From assembly GCA_942493055.1 (NCBI GenBank), contig OW818680.1, positions 992,001 to 1,056,000 on the forward strand: DNA of 64,000 nucleotides. Direction: 5' to 3'. The notes beneath the pieces are model-generated. The model made no database searches and had not been told where the DNA came from. It saw only the letters and a list, made by a program, of their open reading frames with translations. Below are positions 52,791 to 61,650 of this stretch, piece after piece (position 1 is the first letter of the stretch; every line of letters starts with the position of its first letter). The position numbers and the translations under genes are program-made. The DNA is from CAIZQW01 sp942493055 (GTDB lineage Bacteria; Verrucomicrobiota; Kiritimatiellia; RFP12; UBA1067).

Positions 52791-54017
52791 ATGAAAAAAG
52801 GTAAACGCCAGAAGATCCCGCAGGTTGCGATCCTGCTCGACTCATGTCATGAGACTTCCCGAGGGATGCTGCGAGGCATCTTCGAGTACGTGCGGCTCTA
52901 TGGACCGTGGGGGATCAACATTGTCACCGGCGGCATCCATGAGCAAAAACTCCCCGATTTTAAGTTCTGGAAGGGTTCCGGTGTGATCGCGAACAGCTAT
53001 AGCCGCGAAATGGCTGACGCGATTGTCAAGGCACGTTTGCCTGCCGTCATTTTCGACATGAACGATGAGTGGCAGGAAACATGGTATGCGATGTCACATG
53101 CCTGTCAGGTCCAGTGTGATTCGTCCGCTACAGGACGGATGGCGGCCGAGCACCTCATCCAGGAAGGCTTCACACGCTTTGCGTTTGTCGGCCAGACGAA
53201 TGGCATCAACTGGTCGCGCTGGCGCAAAGAAGCGTTTGTAGGACGTTTGGGCGAATCAGGGTTCTCTTGCCACCTCTATCCCGAACCCGCGCTTGGACGC
53301 GAGAACGGCAACCTCGAACGGAACCAGTTGATCCGCTGGCTGAAAAAGTTGCCGAAGCCGATCGCCATCTTCGCCGCGCACGACACGCGCGGGCGCCAGG
53401 TACTGGATGCCTGCCTCGCCGCCGACATTCGCGTGCCGTATGAGGCGGCTGTGCTGAGCGTGGACAACGACCCGCTGATCTGCGAAACCTGCATCCCGTC
53501 CCTCTCAAGCATCCGACTGGACGTCGAGGCTGCGGGTTATGCGGCGGCTGAACTTCTCGACAAACGCATGTTTGCCCAGTCGAGACTTGGAGAGACAAAA
53601 GAAACGGTGACCTACCCGCCGCTGGAGATCGTCTCTCGGTTATCGACGCGGACTATTCACGTCAATGACAAACTCGTCATTGACGCCTTGGAATTTGTTC
53701 GAATTAACGCCGGCCTGAATATCCGCGTTTCGGATGTGTCTGACCAGGTTCAGGTTTCGCCGCGCTGGCTGGAGAAGCGTTTTGACTGTGTGTTGGGGCG
53801 ATCGGTTATCGACGAAATCAAGCGCGTTCGAATGGAGACTATTCTGCGTTTGGTCACACAGACGAGGCAACCCTTCGATCAGATTGCAAGGAAGTGCGGT
53901 TTTTCGAGCGTGAACTACCTCCGAAAGCTTTTCCGGGCGGAGAAGGGCCAGACCATGAGTGCCTGCCGCGCGCAGGCATCGGCACATGCTGTCACCGCCC
54001 GCGGCTTGGCAAGATAG
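52791..54017 (+). CDS. XylR-type AraC-family transcriptional regulator
   Basis: 408 aa from ATG 52791. N-terminal LacI/PBP-like sensor domain (about 10-285): VAILLDSCHETSRGMLRGIFEYV, FVGQTNGINWSRWRKEAF, AAHDTRGRQVLDAC and AVLSVDNDPLICETCIPSLSSI (each recognised as XylR-like). C-terminal AraC double HTH (about 300-395): VSDVSDQVQVSPRWLEKRF and IARKCGFSSVNYLRKLFRAEKG. Such proteins activate sugar-catabolic genes on binding a sugar. It lies divergent to the operons with the conserved direct-repeat sites and is the obvious candidate to bind them. Confidence 0.93.
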   Translation: MKKGKRQKIPQVAILLDSCHETSRGMLRGIFEYVRLYGPWGINIVTGGIHEQKLPDFKFWKGSGVIANSYSREMADAIVKARLPAVIFDMNDEWQETWYAMSHACQVQCDSSATGRMAAEHLIQEGFTRFAFVGQTNGINWSRWRKEAFVGRLGESGFSCHLYPEPALGRENGNLERNQLIRWLKKLPKPIAIFAAHDTRGRQVLDACLAADIRVPYEAAVLSVDNDPLICETCIPSLSSIRLDVEAAGYAAAELLDKRMFAQSRLGETKETVTYPPLEIVSRLSTRTIHVNDKLVIDALEFVRINAGLNIRVSDVSDQVQVSPRWLEKRFDCVLGRSVIDEIKRVRMETILRLVTQTRQPFDQIARKCGFSSVNYLRKLFRAEKGQTMSACRAQASAHAVTARGLAR

Positions 54018-54217
54018 CAGGGCCTGGGAATCGCGAGACGTGTCTGGTGTGGATCGGTTGGGGGGGGGTAATGCGGGAGTCCAGCACCGTCGTCTTCTGT
54101 AACGCATTGTGCAAGACATTTGTACGATCAAACAGAAAACAGAATATCTCCTTGATTTCGCTCCTCCTTTTCATTTATACTCTGCTCCAAGATAAATCTA
54201 AGCAAGGGAGATTACGA
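54018..54217. other. Intergenic region with 44-bp repeat copy 2
   Basis: No gene. Contains a run of nine G (54060-54068), the second copy of the 44-bp dispersed repeat (54113-54156), and the ribosome-binding site of the MoxR gene (AGGGAG, 54205-54210). No clear promoter with good spacing was picked. Confidence 0.6.
54113..54156. repeat. 44-bp dispersed repeat, copy 2
   Basis: AAGACATTTGTACGATCAAA and following bases through TCTCCTTGAT match 38980-39023 with two substitutions. The inverted right arm found in copy 1 is not kept. Confidence 0.75.
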
Positions 54218-55243
54218 ATGAATGGGGAAACCAATAAACCGCAGGATGATGCGGCGTTGATTGCTGAATTGAATCAGTCTTTCAGTACTATTAAAAAGCA
54301 GTTGAGCCATGTGATCATCGGCCAGGAGAAGGTTGTCGAGGAGGTGCTCATCGCCATATTCAGTCGCGGACACGCCCTGCTTGTGGGTGTGCCCGGATTG
54401 GCGAAGACCTTGCTCGTCAGTACAATCGCGCAAGTCTTAGACCTCAGCTTTAAGCGCGTCCAGTTCACCCCAGACCTCATGCCCTCGGACATTACAGGCT
54501 CCGATGTGCTCGAAGAGGACCGCACCACCGGCAAACGGATATTCCGCTTTGTGAAGGGGCCGATATTTGCCAACATGGTTCTTGCGGACGAAATCAACCG
54601 CACCCCCCCCAAGACGCAAGCCGCCCTGCTCGAAGCCATGCAGGAACACCATGTGACGGTCGGCACGGAATCCTCCCCCCTGCCGGAACCCTTCTTCGTG
54701 TTGGCCACGCAAAACCCGATCGAACAAGAGGGCACCTACCCGCTGCCGGAAGCCCAGCTTGACCGGTTTATGTTCAACATTGTCGTGGATTATCCCACCG
54801 CTGACGAAGAAACCGCCATCATCCGCCAGGTCTCCAGCTCAAAGCAGACTTCGCTCACCAAGGTGCTGGACGCAGCCGCGATCCTGCGTTTGCAGGATGT
54901 GGTCCGCCGTGTACCCGCAGCCGACCATGTCATTGAGTATGCCCGCAACCTTGCGCGCTATTCACGTCCCAAGCAGGCTGAAGCGCCTAGCTTCATCAAG
55001 GAGATGGTCGCCTGGGGCGCCGGCCCGCGTGCAGGCATCAACCTTGTCGTCGCAGCGAAGGCCCGCGCCATTTTGCATGGCCGCCTACATGCGACAACAT
55101 CCGATATCACAGCCGTCGCAATGCCTGTCTTGCGCCACCGCATCATCACGACCTTTAATGCGGAGGCCGCAGGCGTCACAAGCGATGAAATCGTGAAAAA
55201 CCTGATCCAGACCCTTAAACCACGCGTTGACCTGGATATCTAA
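54218..55243 (+). CDS. MoxR-family AAA+ ATPase
   Basis: 341 aa from ATG 54218, seven nt after AGGGAG. AAA+ motifs: IIGQEKVVEEVLIAI, LLVGVPGLAKTLL (Walker A), NMVLADEINRTPPKTQAALLEAMQE given here as VLADEINR (Walker B), FVLATQNPIEQEGTYPLPEAQLDRF reduced to ATQNPIEQEGTYPLPEAQ (sensor 1), and a C-terminal lid. MoxR ATPases act as chaperones with VWA proteins. First gene of the MoxR-DUF58-BatA-VWA cluster; its stop is one base from the next start. Confidence 0.95.
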   Translation: MNGETNKPQDDAALIAELNQSFSTIKKQLSHVIIGQEKVVEEVLIAIFSRGHALLVGVPGLAKTLLVSTIAQVLDLSFKRVQFTPDLMPSDITGSDVLEEDRTTGKRIFRFVKGPIFANMVLADEINRTPPKTQAALLEAMQEHHVTVGTESSPLPEPFFVLATQNPIEQEGTYPLPEAQLDRFMFNIVVDYPTADEETAIIRQVSSSKQTSLTKVLDAAAILRLQDVVRRVPAADHVIEYARNLARYSRPKQAEAPSFIKEMVAWGAGPRAGINLVVAAKARAILHGRLHATTSDITAVAMPVLRHRIITTFNAEAAGVTSDEIVKNLIQTLKPRVDLDI

Positions 55244-55244
55244 G

Positions 55245-56165
55245 GTGGATAACACACCCTCCTATATGCGCTGGTTGCCGGGGCATACCACGGCGACATT
55301 GACACGGCTTGAGCTCGTCGCTCGCAGTGTCATGGAAGGTTTTGTCTCCGGACGCCACAAAAGCCCCCACAAGGGCTTTTCCGTCGAATTTGCGGAACAC
55401 CGCCAATATGTGCCCGGAGACGACCTGCGTGATCTTGACTGGCGTGTACTCGCCCGCAAAGATCGCTATTATATCAAGCAATACATCGAAGAGACCAATC
55501 TGCGCGCCACGATCCTGCTGGATGCGTCCGGTTCGATGGCGTATCGCGGGGAACAGGCTGCTGAATGCGACGGCCGTAAACTTTCAAAGTTTGAATATGC
55601 CCAATACATTGCCGCTGTCCTCTCCTACCTTTTGATCGGGCAGCAGGACGCCGTGGGCATGGTCACCTTCGACAGCGCCATCCGCTCCTACATCCCGGCT
55701 CGCTCACGTGCAAGCCAGGTACGGACAATCCTGGAGCAACTCGATACCACGCAGCCCGGGAATGAGACAGCGCTTTCGGAGATCTTCCATGATATTGCAG
55801 AGCGGATCCCCCGCCGCGGGCTTGTCATCATTTTAAGCGACCTCTTTGACAACACCGAAACACTGCTCAAAGCACTCCACCACTTCCGTTATCGCCGGCA
55901 TGAAGTGATCGTCATGCACATCATGGCAGAGGAGGAACTCCACTTCCCGTTTGACTCGTTCACCGAATTTAAAGACCTTGAAGCTGTTCGTCAACTGGAG
56001 GTGGATCCGAAGACCATCCGGGCCAGCTACCTGGACCGCGTGCGCCGCTTCCTCTCGGACATCTCCGCAGGGTGCGGTGAAATACGGGCGGACTATCTCC
56101 CGCTCTCCACGAAAAAACCCTTTGACCGGGCACTCTCGGACTACCTTGCGAGGAGGAAGCGCTAA
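55245..56165 (+). CDS. DUF58 protein (VWA-like, MoxR partner)
   Basis: 306 aa if it starts at GTG 55245, one base after the MoxR stop; an ATG at 55266 is an alternative. DUF58 hallmarks: GFVSGRHKSPHKGFSVEF and RQYVPGDDLRDLDWRVLAR, then KQYIEETNLRATILLDASGSM with a DxSxS MIDAS motif, so the domain could bind metal and a partner. Encoded between MoxR and the BatA-type protein, as in many bacteria where this set affects envelope stress or export. Two nt before the next gene. Confidence 0.93.
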   Translation: MDNTPSYMRWLPGHTTATLTRLELVARSVMEGFVSGRHKSPHKGFSVEFAEHRQYVPGDDLRDLDWRVLARKDRYYIKQYIEETNLRATILLDASGSMAYRGEQAAECDGRKLSKFEYAQYIAAVLSYLLIGQQDAVGMVTFDSAIRSYIPARSRASQVRTILEQLDTTQPGNETALSEIFHDIAERIPRRGLVIILSDLFDNTETLLKALHHFRYRRHEVIVMHIMAEEELHFPFDSFTEFKDLEAVRQLEVDPKTIRASYLDRVRRFLSDISAGCGEIRADYLPLSTKKPFDRALSDYLARRKR

Positions 56166-56167
56166 GT

Positions 56168-58807
56168 ATGGAGTTTTTTGCACCATGGATGTTGCTGGGG
56201 CTGGGAGCCATCGCCGTGCCGGTGCTCATCCATCTCTTTAATCGAAAGTCCGCCAAGCGTATCGAGTGGGGCGCCTTCATCTTCTTGATGGACTCCATGA
56301 TCAGCCGTCGCAGGCGCATGCTGATTGAAGATATCCTCCTGCTCGCGACCCGCTGTCTCCTGCTCGCGCTCTTATCCTTTGCCATTGCGCGCCCCTTTAT
56401 CCAGGCAGGGTCGCGCGTCCCATGGATCGTGGTCCTCCCCATGATGCTGCTGGCGGTCACCTTTTTCGGAGTCAGTTTTGCCATGTGGCGTTACCCGAAG
56501 TGGCGTCGACTCCTCTTCATGGCCTCCCTCCTGCTCGCAGGCCTTTCAGCCGCTTCCATCTTTCTGGAACGCAAATTGAATCTTTCACGCTTCGGATCTG
56601 TTGCGCAACGCGATGTCGTGATCGTCATTGACGGCTCCTCCTCCATGGACATGAAGCAAGGCGCTGAGACAAACTTCGAGCGTGCACGCAAAGAGGCAGA
56701 GGCCTATATCAAGCAATCAGACCGAAGCATCGCTTTCGGCCTGATTGTGGGCGGCCCCGTACCGCTCTCCCTGACCCAAGCCCCTATCACTGACAGACGC
56801 GAACTCTTCAGCATTATGGATCGCATGGAGCCGGTCCAGGGGACCATGGATATCATGACCACGCTCACCTCCGCCATCGTCATGCTCTCCCTGGGCAACA
56901 ATCCCTCCAAGCAGATTGTCATTGTCGGAGACGGCCAGGCCGCTGGCTGGCATCTCACCCGTCCAGACCGCTGGAAGGTGCTAGACGCGCTCATCGCCCA
57001 GCTGCCGTCCAAGCCCCAGATTGTCTGGCGCACCCTGCCTTTGCCCACCTCGATCCGCAACATGGGCATCGCCGATGTCGTCTTTACACGGGAACTGATC
57101 GGGACGGACCGGGATGTCGGCATCCGCGTGACCGTTGAAAATACCGGCTCCGAGGCCGTGACCCCGGATGCCATCCTCCTGGAGATGGGCGGAACCACCT
57201 TGACCAATCGCTCAACAGGCCAACTGGCTCCCGGGATGCGCCATACCGTGACCTTTAAGCATCGCTTTACCCGCGCGGGCACACAAAAAGTAGTCGCCCG
57301 GGTTCAGGTCGAGGATGACTTGTCGGCTGACAATACCTGCACGACGATTGCGCAAACCGTAGACACCCTGCGCGTGTTGATCGTTGACGGCAATCCCGTA
57401 GCCAACGCCCGGGAACGCAGCTCCACCTACCTGTCGCTCGCACTCCGTCCGGAAGCCGTACGGCGCGTCTCAGCCCAAGCAACGCAAGCGACAGCCAAGA
57501 CCAATGACCTTCGCCAATTCCTGGTCGACCCCATTATCATTGATGCGCCAGCCGTGGCGAGGCGTGAGACCTTTTCGGATTGCAGCGTGGTCATCCTGGC
57601 CAATGTGTCGAGCCTGACCACCAATACCGCCCAGAAGCTTGCGCGTTTTGTCGAAAATGGCGGCGGCCTCTTCATCGCCCCTGGCGCACATGCGCAACCC
57701 GAATTCTATAACACCTGGGCCTTGGATGAGGAGTCGCTCCTCCCCTTCCCGTTAAAATCATTCGCCTCGGTCAGCGAAACCAATCGTCCCTCCATCCGCG
57801 TCGCCTCGTTTGATGATGACATCCTCGCTCAATTCCGCACGGGCAGCGATCTTGGAACCCTGTCGGCCGACCGTTTCTGGCTCTTAAACACAGAAGACCA
57901 ATCTTCACGAGCCATTGCCACCTTTGACCAGGGCGAGCCTTTTCTGGCCCTGCGACGGTTCGGACGCGGCTCTGTAATCCTCTCAACCATCCCCTTTGAC
58001 ATGACCGTCTCCTCCCTTCCCGCACGCGGCTCCTTCTTGCCGCTCGTCCATGAACTGGTCTATCGCCTGGCTTCGCCGTCCATGGCCAACCTCAACATCA
58101 AACCCACGGAAAGCTCAACACTCTTACTGACCAGCGGCACCTTCAACCAGACGAATGCGGCCCCTCGCAAGGCAAAATTCGTCTCCTCCTACTCCAAGAA
58201 GAAGCCCACCAAAAAAGTACTTGCGCCGACGCCTGCGAAAGAGGACGAAGAGACCGCCGGCGAACCGACAGAGGTGATTTATACCTTCGTGGGCAGTGAG
58301 ACCGCGCGCGGGACCCATGTCCTTCCGGCTGAATTTGTTCAAACACCGGAGGGCATCGCGCTCCGGCTCTCACGCAGTCTCGTCACAGGCGTTTACTCGG
58401 CAAAAGTGCCGCCCGCGCTCAGAACGGTCCTGAACAACATCATGGATGAAGAGCAGTGCATCCCCTTCAGCGTCCGTTCAACGATCGATGAAAGCAACCT
58501 CTCCTCCCTGAGCCAGCCTGACATCCTCTTTGTTAAGACCTTCATCAATCTCGTATTAGCCACAAAAGCGGAAGAGGTCCATAAAGCGTTGATCGGTGAA
58601 ACCTTCGGCAAAGAGATCTGGCGCATCCTTGCTTATGTCGCGCTCCTCCTTCTTGTCCTTGAAATCGCGCTCACGCGCTGGATTGCCATCCAGCGGCGCA
58701 CCGGCATCGAAGAGAATGTCTCCTTTGACGAAGAGACCCCCACGGCCTCTTCCGGCTTCCTTGACGAACTCGCAAAGATGCGAGGTCCCCAAACGCCCCC
58801 CCATTAA
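56168..58807 (+). CDS. BatA-type membrane VWA protein
   Basis: 879 aa. N-terminal BatA domain MEFFAPWMLLGLGAIAVPVL with two to four membrane spans within residues 1-130 and RKSAKRIEWGAFIFL, then a VWA domain (about 155-330) with VIDGSSSMDMK (MIDAS DxSxS), a CARDB-like beta domain (about 300-390), and a glutamine-amidotransferase-like fold (about 395-650, VILANVSSLT, ENGGGLFIAPG). A final membrane span lies at 820-840. Large PVC version of BatA. Translationally linked to the DUF58 gene. Confidence 0.9.
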   Translation: MEFFAPWMLLGLGAIAVPVLIHLFNRKSAKRIEWGAFIFLMDSMISRRRRMLIEDILLLATRCLLLALLSFAIARPFIQAGSRVPWIVVLPMMLLAVTFFGVSFAMWRYPKWRRLLFMASLLLAGLSAASIFLERKLNLSRFGSVAQRDVVIVIDGSSSMDMKQGAETNFERARKEAEAYIKQSDRSIAFGLIVGGPVPLSLTQAPITDRRELFSIMDRMEPVQGTMDIMTTLTSAIVMLSLGNNPSKQIVIVGDGQAAGWHLTRPDRWKVLDALIAQLPSKPQIVWRTLPLPTSIRNMGIADVVFTRELIGTDRDVGIRVTVENTGSEAVTPDAILLEMGGTTLTNRSTGQLAPGMRHTVTFKHRFTRAGTQKVVARVQVEDDLSADNTCTTIAQTVDTLRVLIVDGNPVANARERSSTYLSLALRPEAVRRVSAQATQATAKTNDLRQFLVDPIIIDAPAVARRETFSDCSVVILANVSSLTTNTAQKLARFVENGGGLFIAPGAHAQPEFYNTWALDEESLLPFPLKSFASVSETNRPSIRVASFDDDILAQFRTGSDLGTLSADRFWLLNTEDQSSRAIATFDQGEPFLALRRFGRGSVILSTIPFDMTVSSLPARGSFLPLVHELVYRLASPSMANLNIKPTESSTLLLTSGTFNQTNAAPRKAKFVSSYSKKKPTKKVLAPTPAKEDEETAGEPTEVIYTFVGSETARGTHVLPAEFVQTPEGIALRLSRSLVTGVYSAKVPPALRTVLNNIMDEEQCIPFSVRSTIDESNLSSLSQPDILFVKTFINLVLATKAEEVHKALIGETFGKEIWRILAYVALLLLVLEIALTRWIAIQRRTGIEENVSFDEETPTASSGFLDELAKMRGPQTPPH

Positions 58808-58815
58808 ACAGTGCT

Positions 58816-61635
58816 ATGCAACCAACTCCGGCCATCGATTCAACATACATACGTCCAGACGTATTGCCCTCCATGCTGCCCACAACAGGCATCGCAGCGA
58901 TGGTACTTCTTGCATGTATTGCCTGGCTGCTCATCCATCACTTTCTGAATAAGCGCGAAAAGCCCTTGCACACCGTGTTGCTCTTTTGTGCCATCTCCCC
59001 TTTCGCAGTCGCCACATCGTGGTCGCTCTTTCAACTCTTAGCACGCTTCTTCTGGCTGGCAGGCGCCTGGCCGCTCTGGGTCGCTGCGCTCGTGAGCGGA
59101 GGCGCGATGGAGGGTGTCGCACTGCTCTATAAGCACGAGTGCAGCGTGGTCTCGTCGCGCGTCTCCAAAGCCCTGGTCTTTTGCCGCTTGACCGCGATTG
59201 CCATTGCGATTTTCATGCTCCTGCAACCCGTGTATGTATCCGAGCGGACACGGCAAGTCCGCCGGCGTGTGGCTGTCCTTGCAGATGAATCCGCCTCCAT
59301 GGGCCTTGTGGATACCCATTGGCGGTTGGCTGAAGTATTGGATATGAGCCAGGCGCTCGGGCTCATTGATCCCTCCCTCCGGACCAACCGTGAAGCACGG
59401 GCCACCAACGTAGCGCTGTGGGACGGCCTCTCCAGCGACCTGCGCGACAAGATCAGAAAGCAGACCGAAGTGCCGCGTACTGAATTGTCACGCCATGTGC
59501 TGTTTGGAAGCGCAGCCCATAAGGACAATGCCCTGATCCCTGCATTGCGCAAACGTTACGATGTTGATCTTTTCCGCTTCGGAAACGGGATCCAAGCTGT
59601 TTCTGATCTCGACGCCTTTGCAACTAATGCGCTCCCGGTCAATACCGAAGCCGCTGATGCGCGTGAGACCACCTTCCGTTCCGTCACAGATATGACACGC
59701 GCCATGGAAGAGGTCACAGAGATGTTGCCGTCAGAAGAGTTGGCCGGGGTATTGTTCCTGACAGACGGCCGCCACACCGGCGAAGCAGGCGTCGCGGCAA
59801 CAGCCCGGCGGCTCGCAAAGGCTGGTATCCCCATCTCCTCCGTTGTCATTGGCGGGACCATGCCCCCCTTTGATCTCTCCGTTGCCGATGTCCGCATTGC
59901 CGAGACGGTCTTCTTGGGCGACCGTGTTCGCATGACCGTGACGGTCCGGGCCGATGCGGCGAAAGGGCGCGATGCGCGCGTCAGACTCTTCTGCGGCGAA
60001 GAGCAGATTGCGGAAGAGTCGGCACAGGTGGCAACCTCAGAAAACTGGACGCATGAATTCCGCTTCACCGACCTTCCAAAAGAACAAGGGTTGCGCCGCT
60101 ACCGCATCGTCATTGATCCCATGGAGGGCGAGACCCTCAAAGAGAACAATCAGTGGACCTCCGATGTCTATATTACCGATGACCGGACGAACGTACTTCT
60201 GGTCGACAACCAGCCGCGCTGGGAATATCGTTATCTAAGAAACCTCTTTTACGGACGCGATAAGTCTGTGCACCTCCAGTTTGTATTGATGAAGCCCGAC
60301 CTCATCGACGGACTGACAACCGCCCACTTGCCCGCCGCGTCCGCCTCGCGTCCCTTTGGCGAAGCCGAGGCTGGCTCGCTCCCCTTGACGCGTGACGAGT
60401 GGCGCATGTTTGACGTGATCATCCTGGGGGATCTCGGCGATGACGTGCTGACACCCGAAGTGGTCGGCCATATCCGCCATTGCGTGGAAGAGCGCGGCGC
60501 ACTCCTCGTCGTGATTGCAGGACCTCAGCAGATGCCCTACGGAATCAAGAGCAAGGCGCTTCAGGATCTGCTCCCGATTGTTTATAAGCCTGATGCCACG
60601 GACTGGAGGGAAGAGGGCGAATCCCAATTCAGGATCAAGCTGTCAGCCTCGGGCCGTTCCCATGATCTCATGCGCATGTCATCGAGTTCTGCAGAAAGCG
60701 AACAAATCTGGAGCGAGTTGCCCTCTTTGAACTGGCGCCTCACCGTGCAGGATGTCAAGCCCGGCGCAGAAGTTCTCGCCTACGCCACATCATTGGATGA
60801 AAGCAAAGATCCCGTTCTCGCGGCACGGCGCGCAGTCAGCGCTGTTGAGAATGATCCGGAGGAGGCTGTCCGGAGACTCGCCGAGGTGCGTAAGCATGAA
60901 GCGCGCAATGCCCTTGTCGTTGCACAACAGCTGGGCCAGGGCAAAATAGTCATGCTGCTGACAGACCGCACCTGGCGTTTGCGCTACCGCACAGGCGACA
61001 CCCTGCATCACCGCTTCTGGGGACAGGTCGTGCGCTGGGGCACTGGCGAAAAAATGCGCGCAGGCAACGCCTTTGTCCGCCTGGGCACCGACCGCCTCAA
61101 CTACACGCCGCTTGAACCCGTGCGTGTCATGGCACGCCTGACCTCAAAAGAGTACGCCCCGATTACACAGGCGCAAGCTGAGGCCATCCTTTCGAAAGAC
61201 GGCAAGGAAGTGAGCCGCGTTGCACTCACCTATCGCAAAGACTCCAACGGCATCTACGAAGGAAACATTGACCCGTTAAACACGATCGGAAGCTATTCGC
61301 TCAAGCTGCACTGCCCCGAGGCAAAGGAAAAACTGGGGGACCAATATCCGGACGGACTGGAAACACACTTCTCCGTGATTACATCGCATCGTCCTGCAGA
61401 GTTGATTTCCGTCACGTCCAGCATGGACACCCCTGCTCAACTGGCGCAATTGTCCGGCGGAAAAGCAGTCACCCCCGGGGATATGCAGGCGCTCTTCGAA
61501 TCTTTCGGTGAAGGCAACCGTATTGTGAAAGAGCGTATTGAGCGCAATCTCTGGGACTCGTGGTGGTTGTTCCTGGCCATCGTGATCCTGCTCTCGACCG
61601 AATGGCTGCTCCGGAAAAAGGGAGGCTTAGCTTAA
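58816..61635 (+). CDS. Large membrane protein with VWA and amidotransferase-like domains
   Basis: 939 aa. Several membrane segments in the first 145 residues and one at the C-terminus (about 915-933, WWLFLAIVILLSTEWLL). A VWA-like domain follows (about 150-345; VAVLADESASMGLVD retains DxSxS; VLFLTDGRHTGEAG), then an Ig-like part (about 355-450) and an amidotransferase-like part (about 455-720; DVIILGDLGDDVLTPEVV). Architecture parallels the preceding BatA-type protein, so the two are probably ancient duplicates working together with MoxR. Confidence 0.87.
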   Translation: MQPTPAIDSTYIRPDVLPSMLPTTGIAAMVLLACIAWLLIHHFLNKREKPLHTVLLFCAISPFAVATSWSLFQLLARFFWLAGAWPLWVAALVSGGAMEGVALLYKHECSVVSSRVSKALVFCRLTAIAIAIFMLLQPVYVSERTRQVRRRVAVLADESASMGLVDTHWRLAEVLDMSQALGLIDPSLRTNREARATNVALWDGLSSDLRDKIRKQTEVPRTELSRHVLFGSAAHKDNALIPALRKRYDVDLFRFGNGIQAVSDLDAFATNALPVNTEAADARETTFRSVTDMTRAMEEVTEMLPSEELAGVLFLTDGRHTGEAGVAATARRLAKAGIPISSVVIGGTMPPFDLSVADVRIAETVFLGDRVRMTVTVRADAAKGRDARVRLFCGEEQIAEESAQVATSENWTHEFRFTDLPKEQGLRRYRIVIDPMEGETLKENNQWTSDVYITDDRTNVLLVDNQPRWEYRYLRNLFYGRDKSVHLQFVLMKPDLIDGLTTAHLPAASASRPFGEAEAGSLPLTRDEWRMFDVIILGDLGDDVLTPEVVGHIRHCVEERGALLVVIAGPQQMPYGIKSKALQDLLPIVYKPDATDWREEGESQFRIKLSASGRSHDLMRMSSSSAESEQIWSELPSLNWRLTVQDVKPGAEVLAYATSLDESKDPVLAARRAVSAVENDPEEAVRRLAEVRKHEARNALVVAQQLGQGKIVMLLTDRTWRLRYRTGDTLHHRFWGQVVRWGTGEKMRAGNAFVRLGTDRLNYTPLEPVRVMARLTSKEYAPITQAQAEAILSKDGKEVSRVALTYRKDSNGIYEGNIDPLNTIGSYSLKLHCPEAKEKLGDQYPDGLETHFSVITSHRPAELISVTSSMDTPAQLAQLSGGKAVTPGDMQALFESFGEGNRIVKERIERNLWDSWWLFLAIVILLSTEWLLRKKGGLA

Positions 61636-61650
61636 AGGCGGCATAATCTT

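Noticed and set aside
54060..54068. Run of nine G as a phase-variable promoter element for moxR
   Set aside because: No promoter boxes flank it with suitable spacing, and it is far from the start codon.
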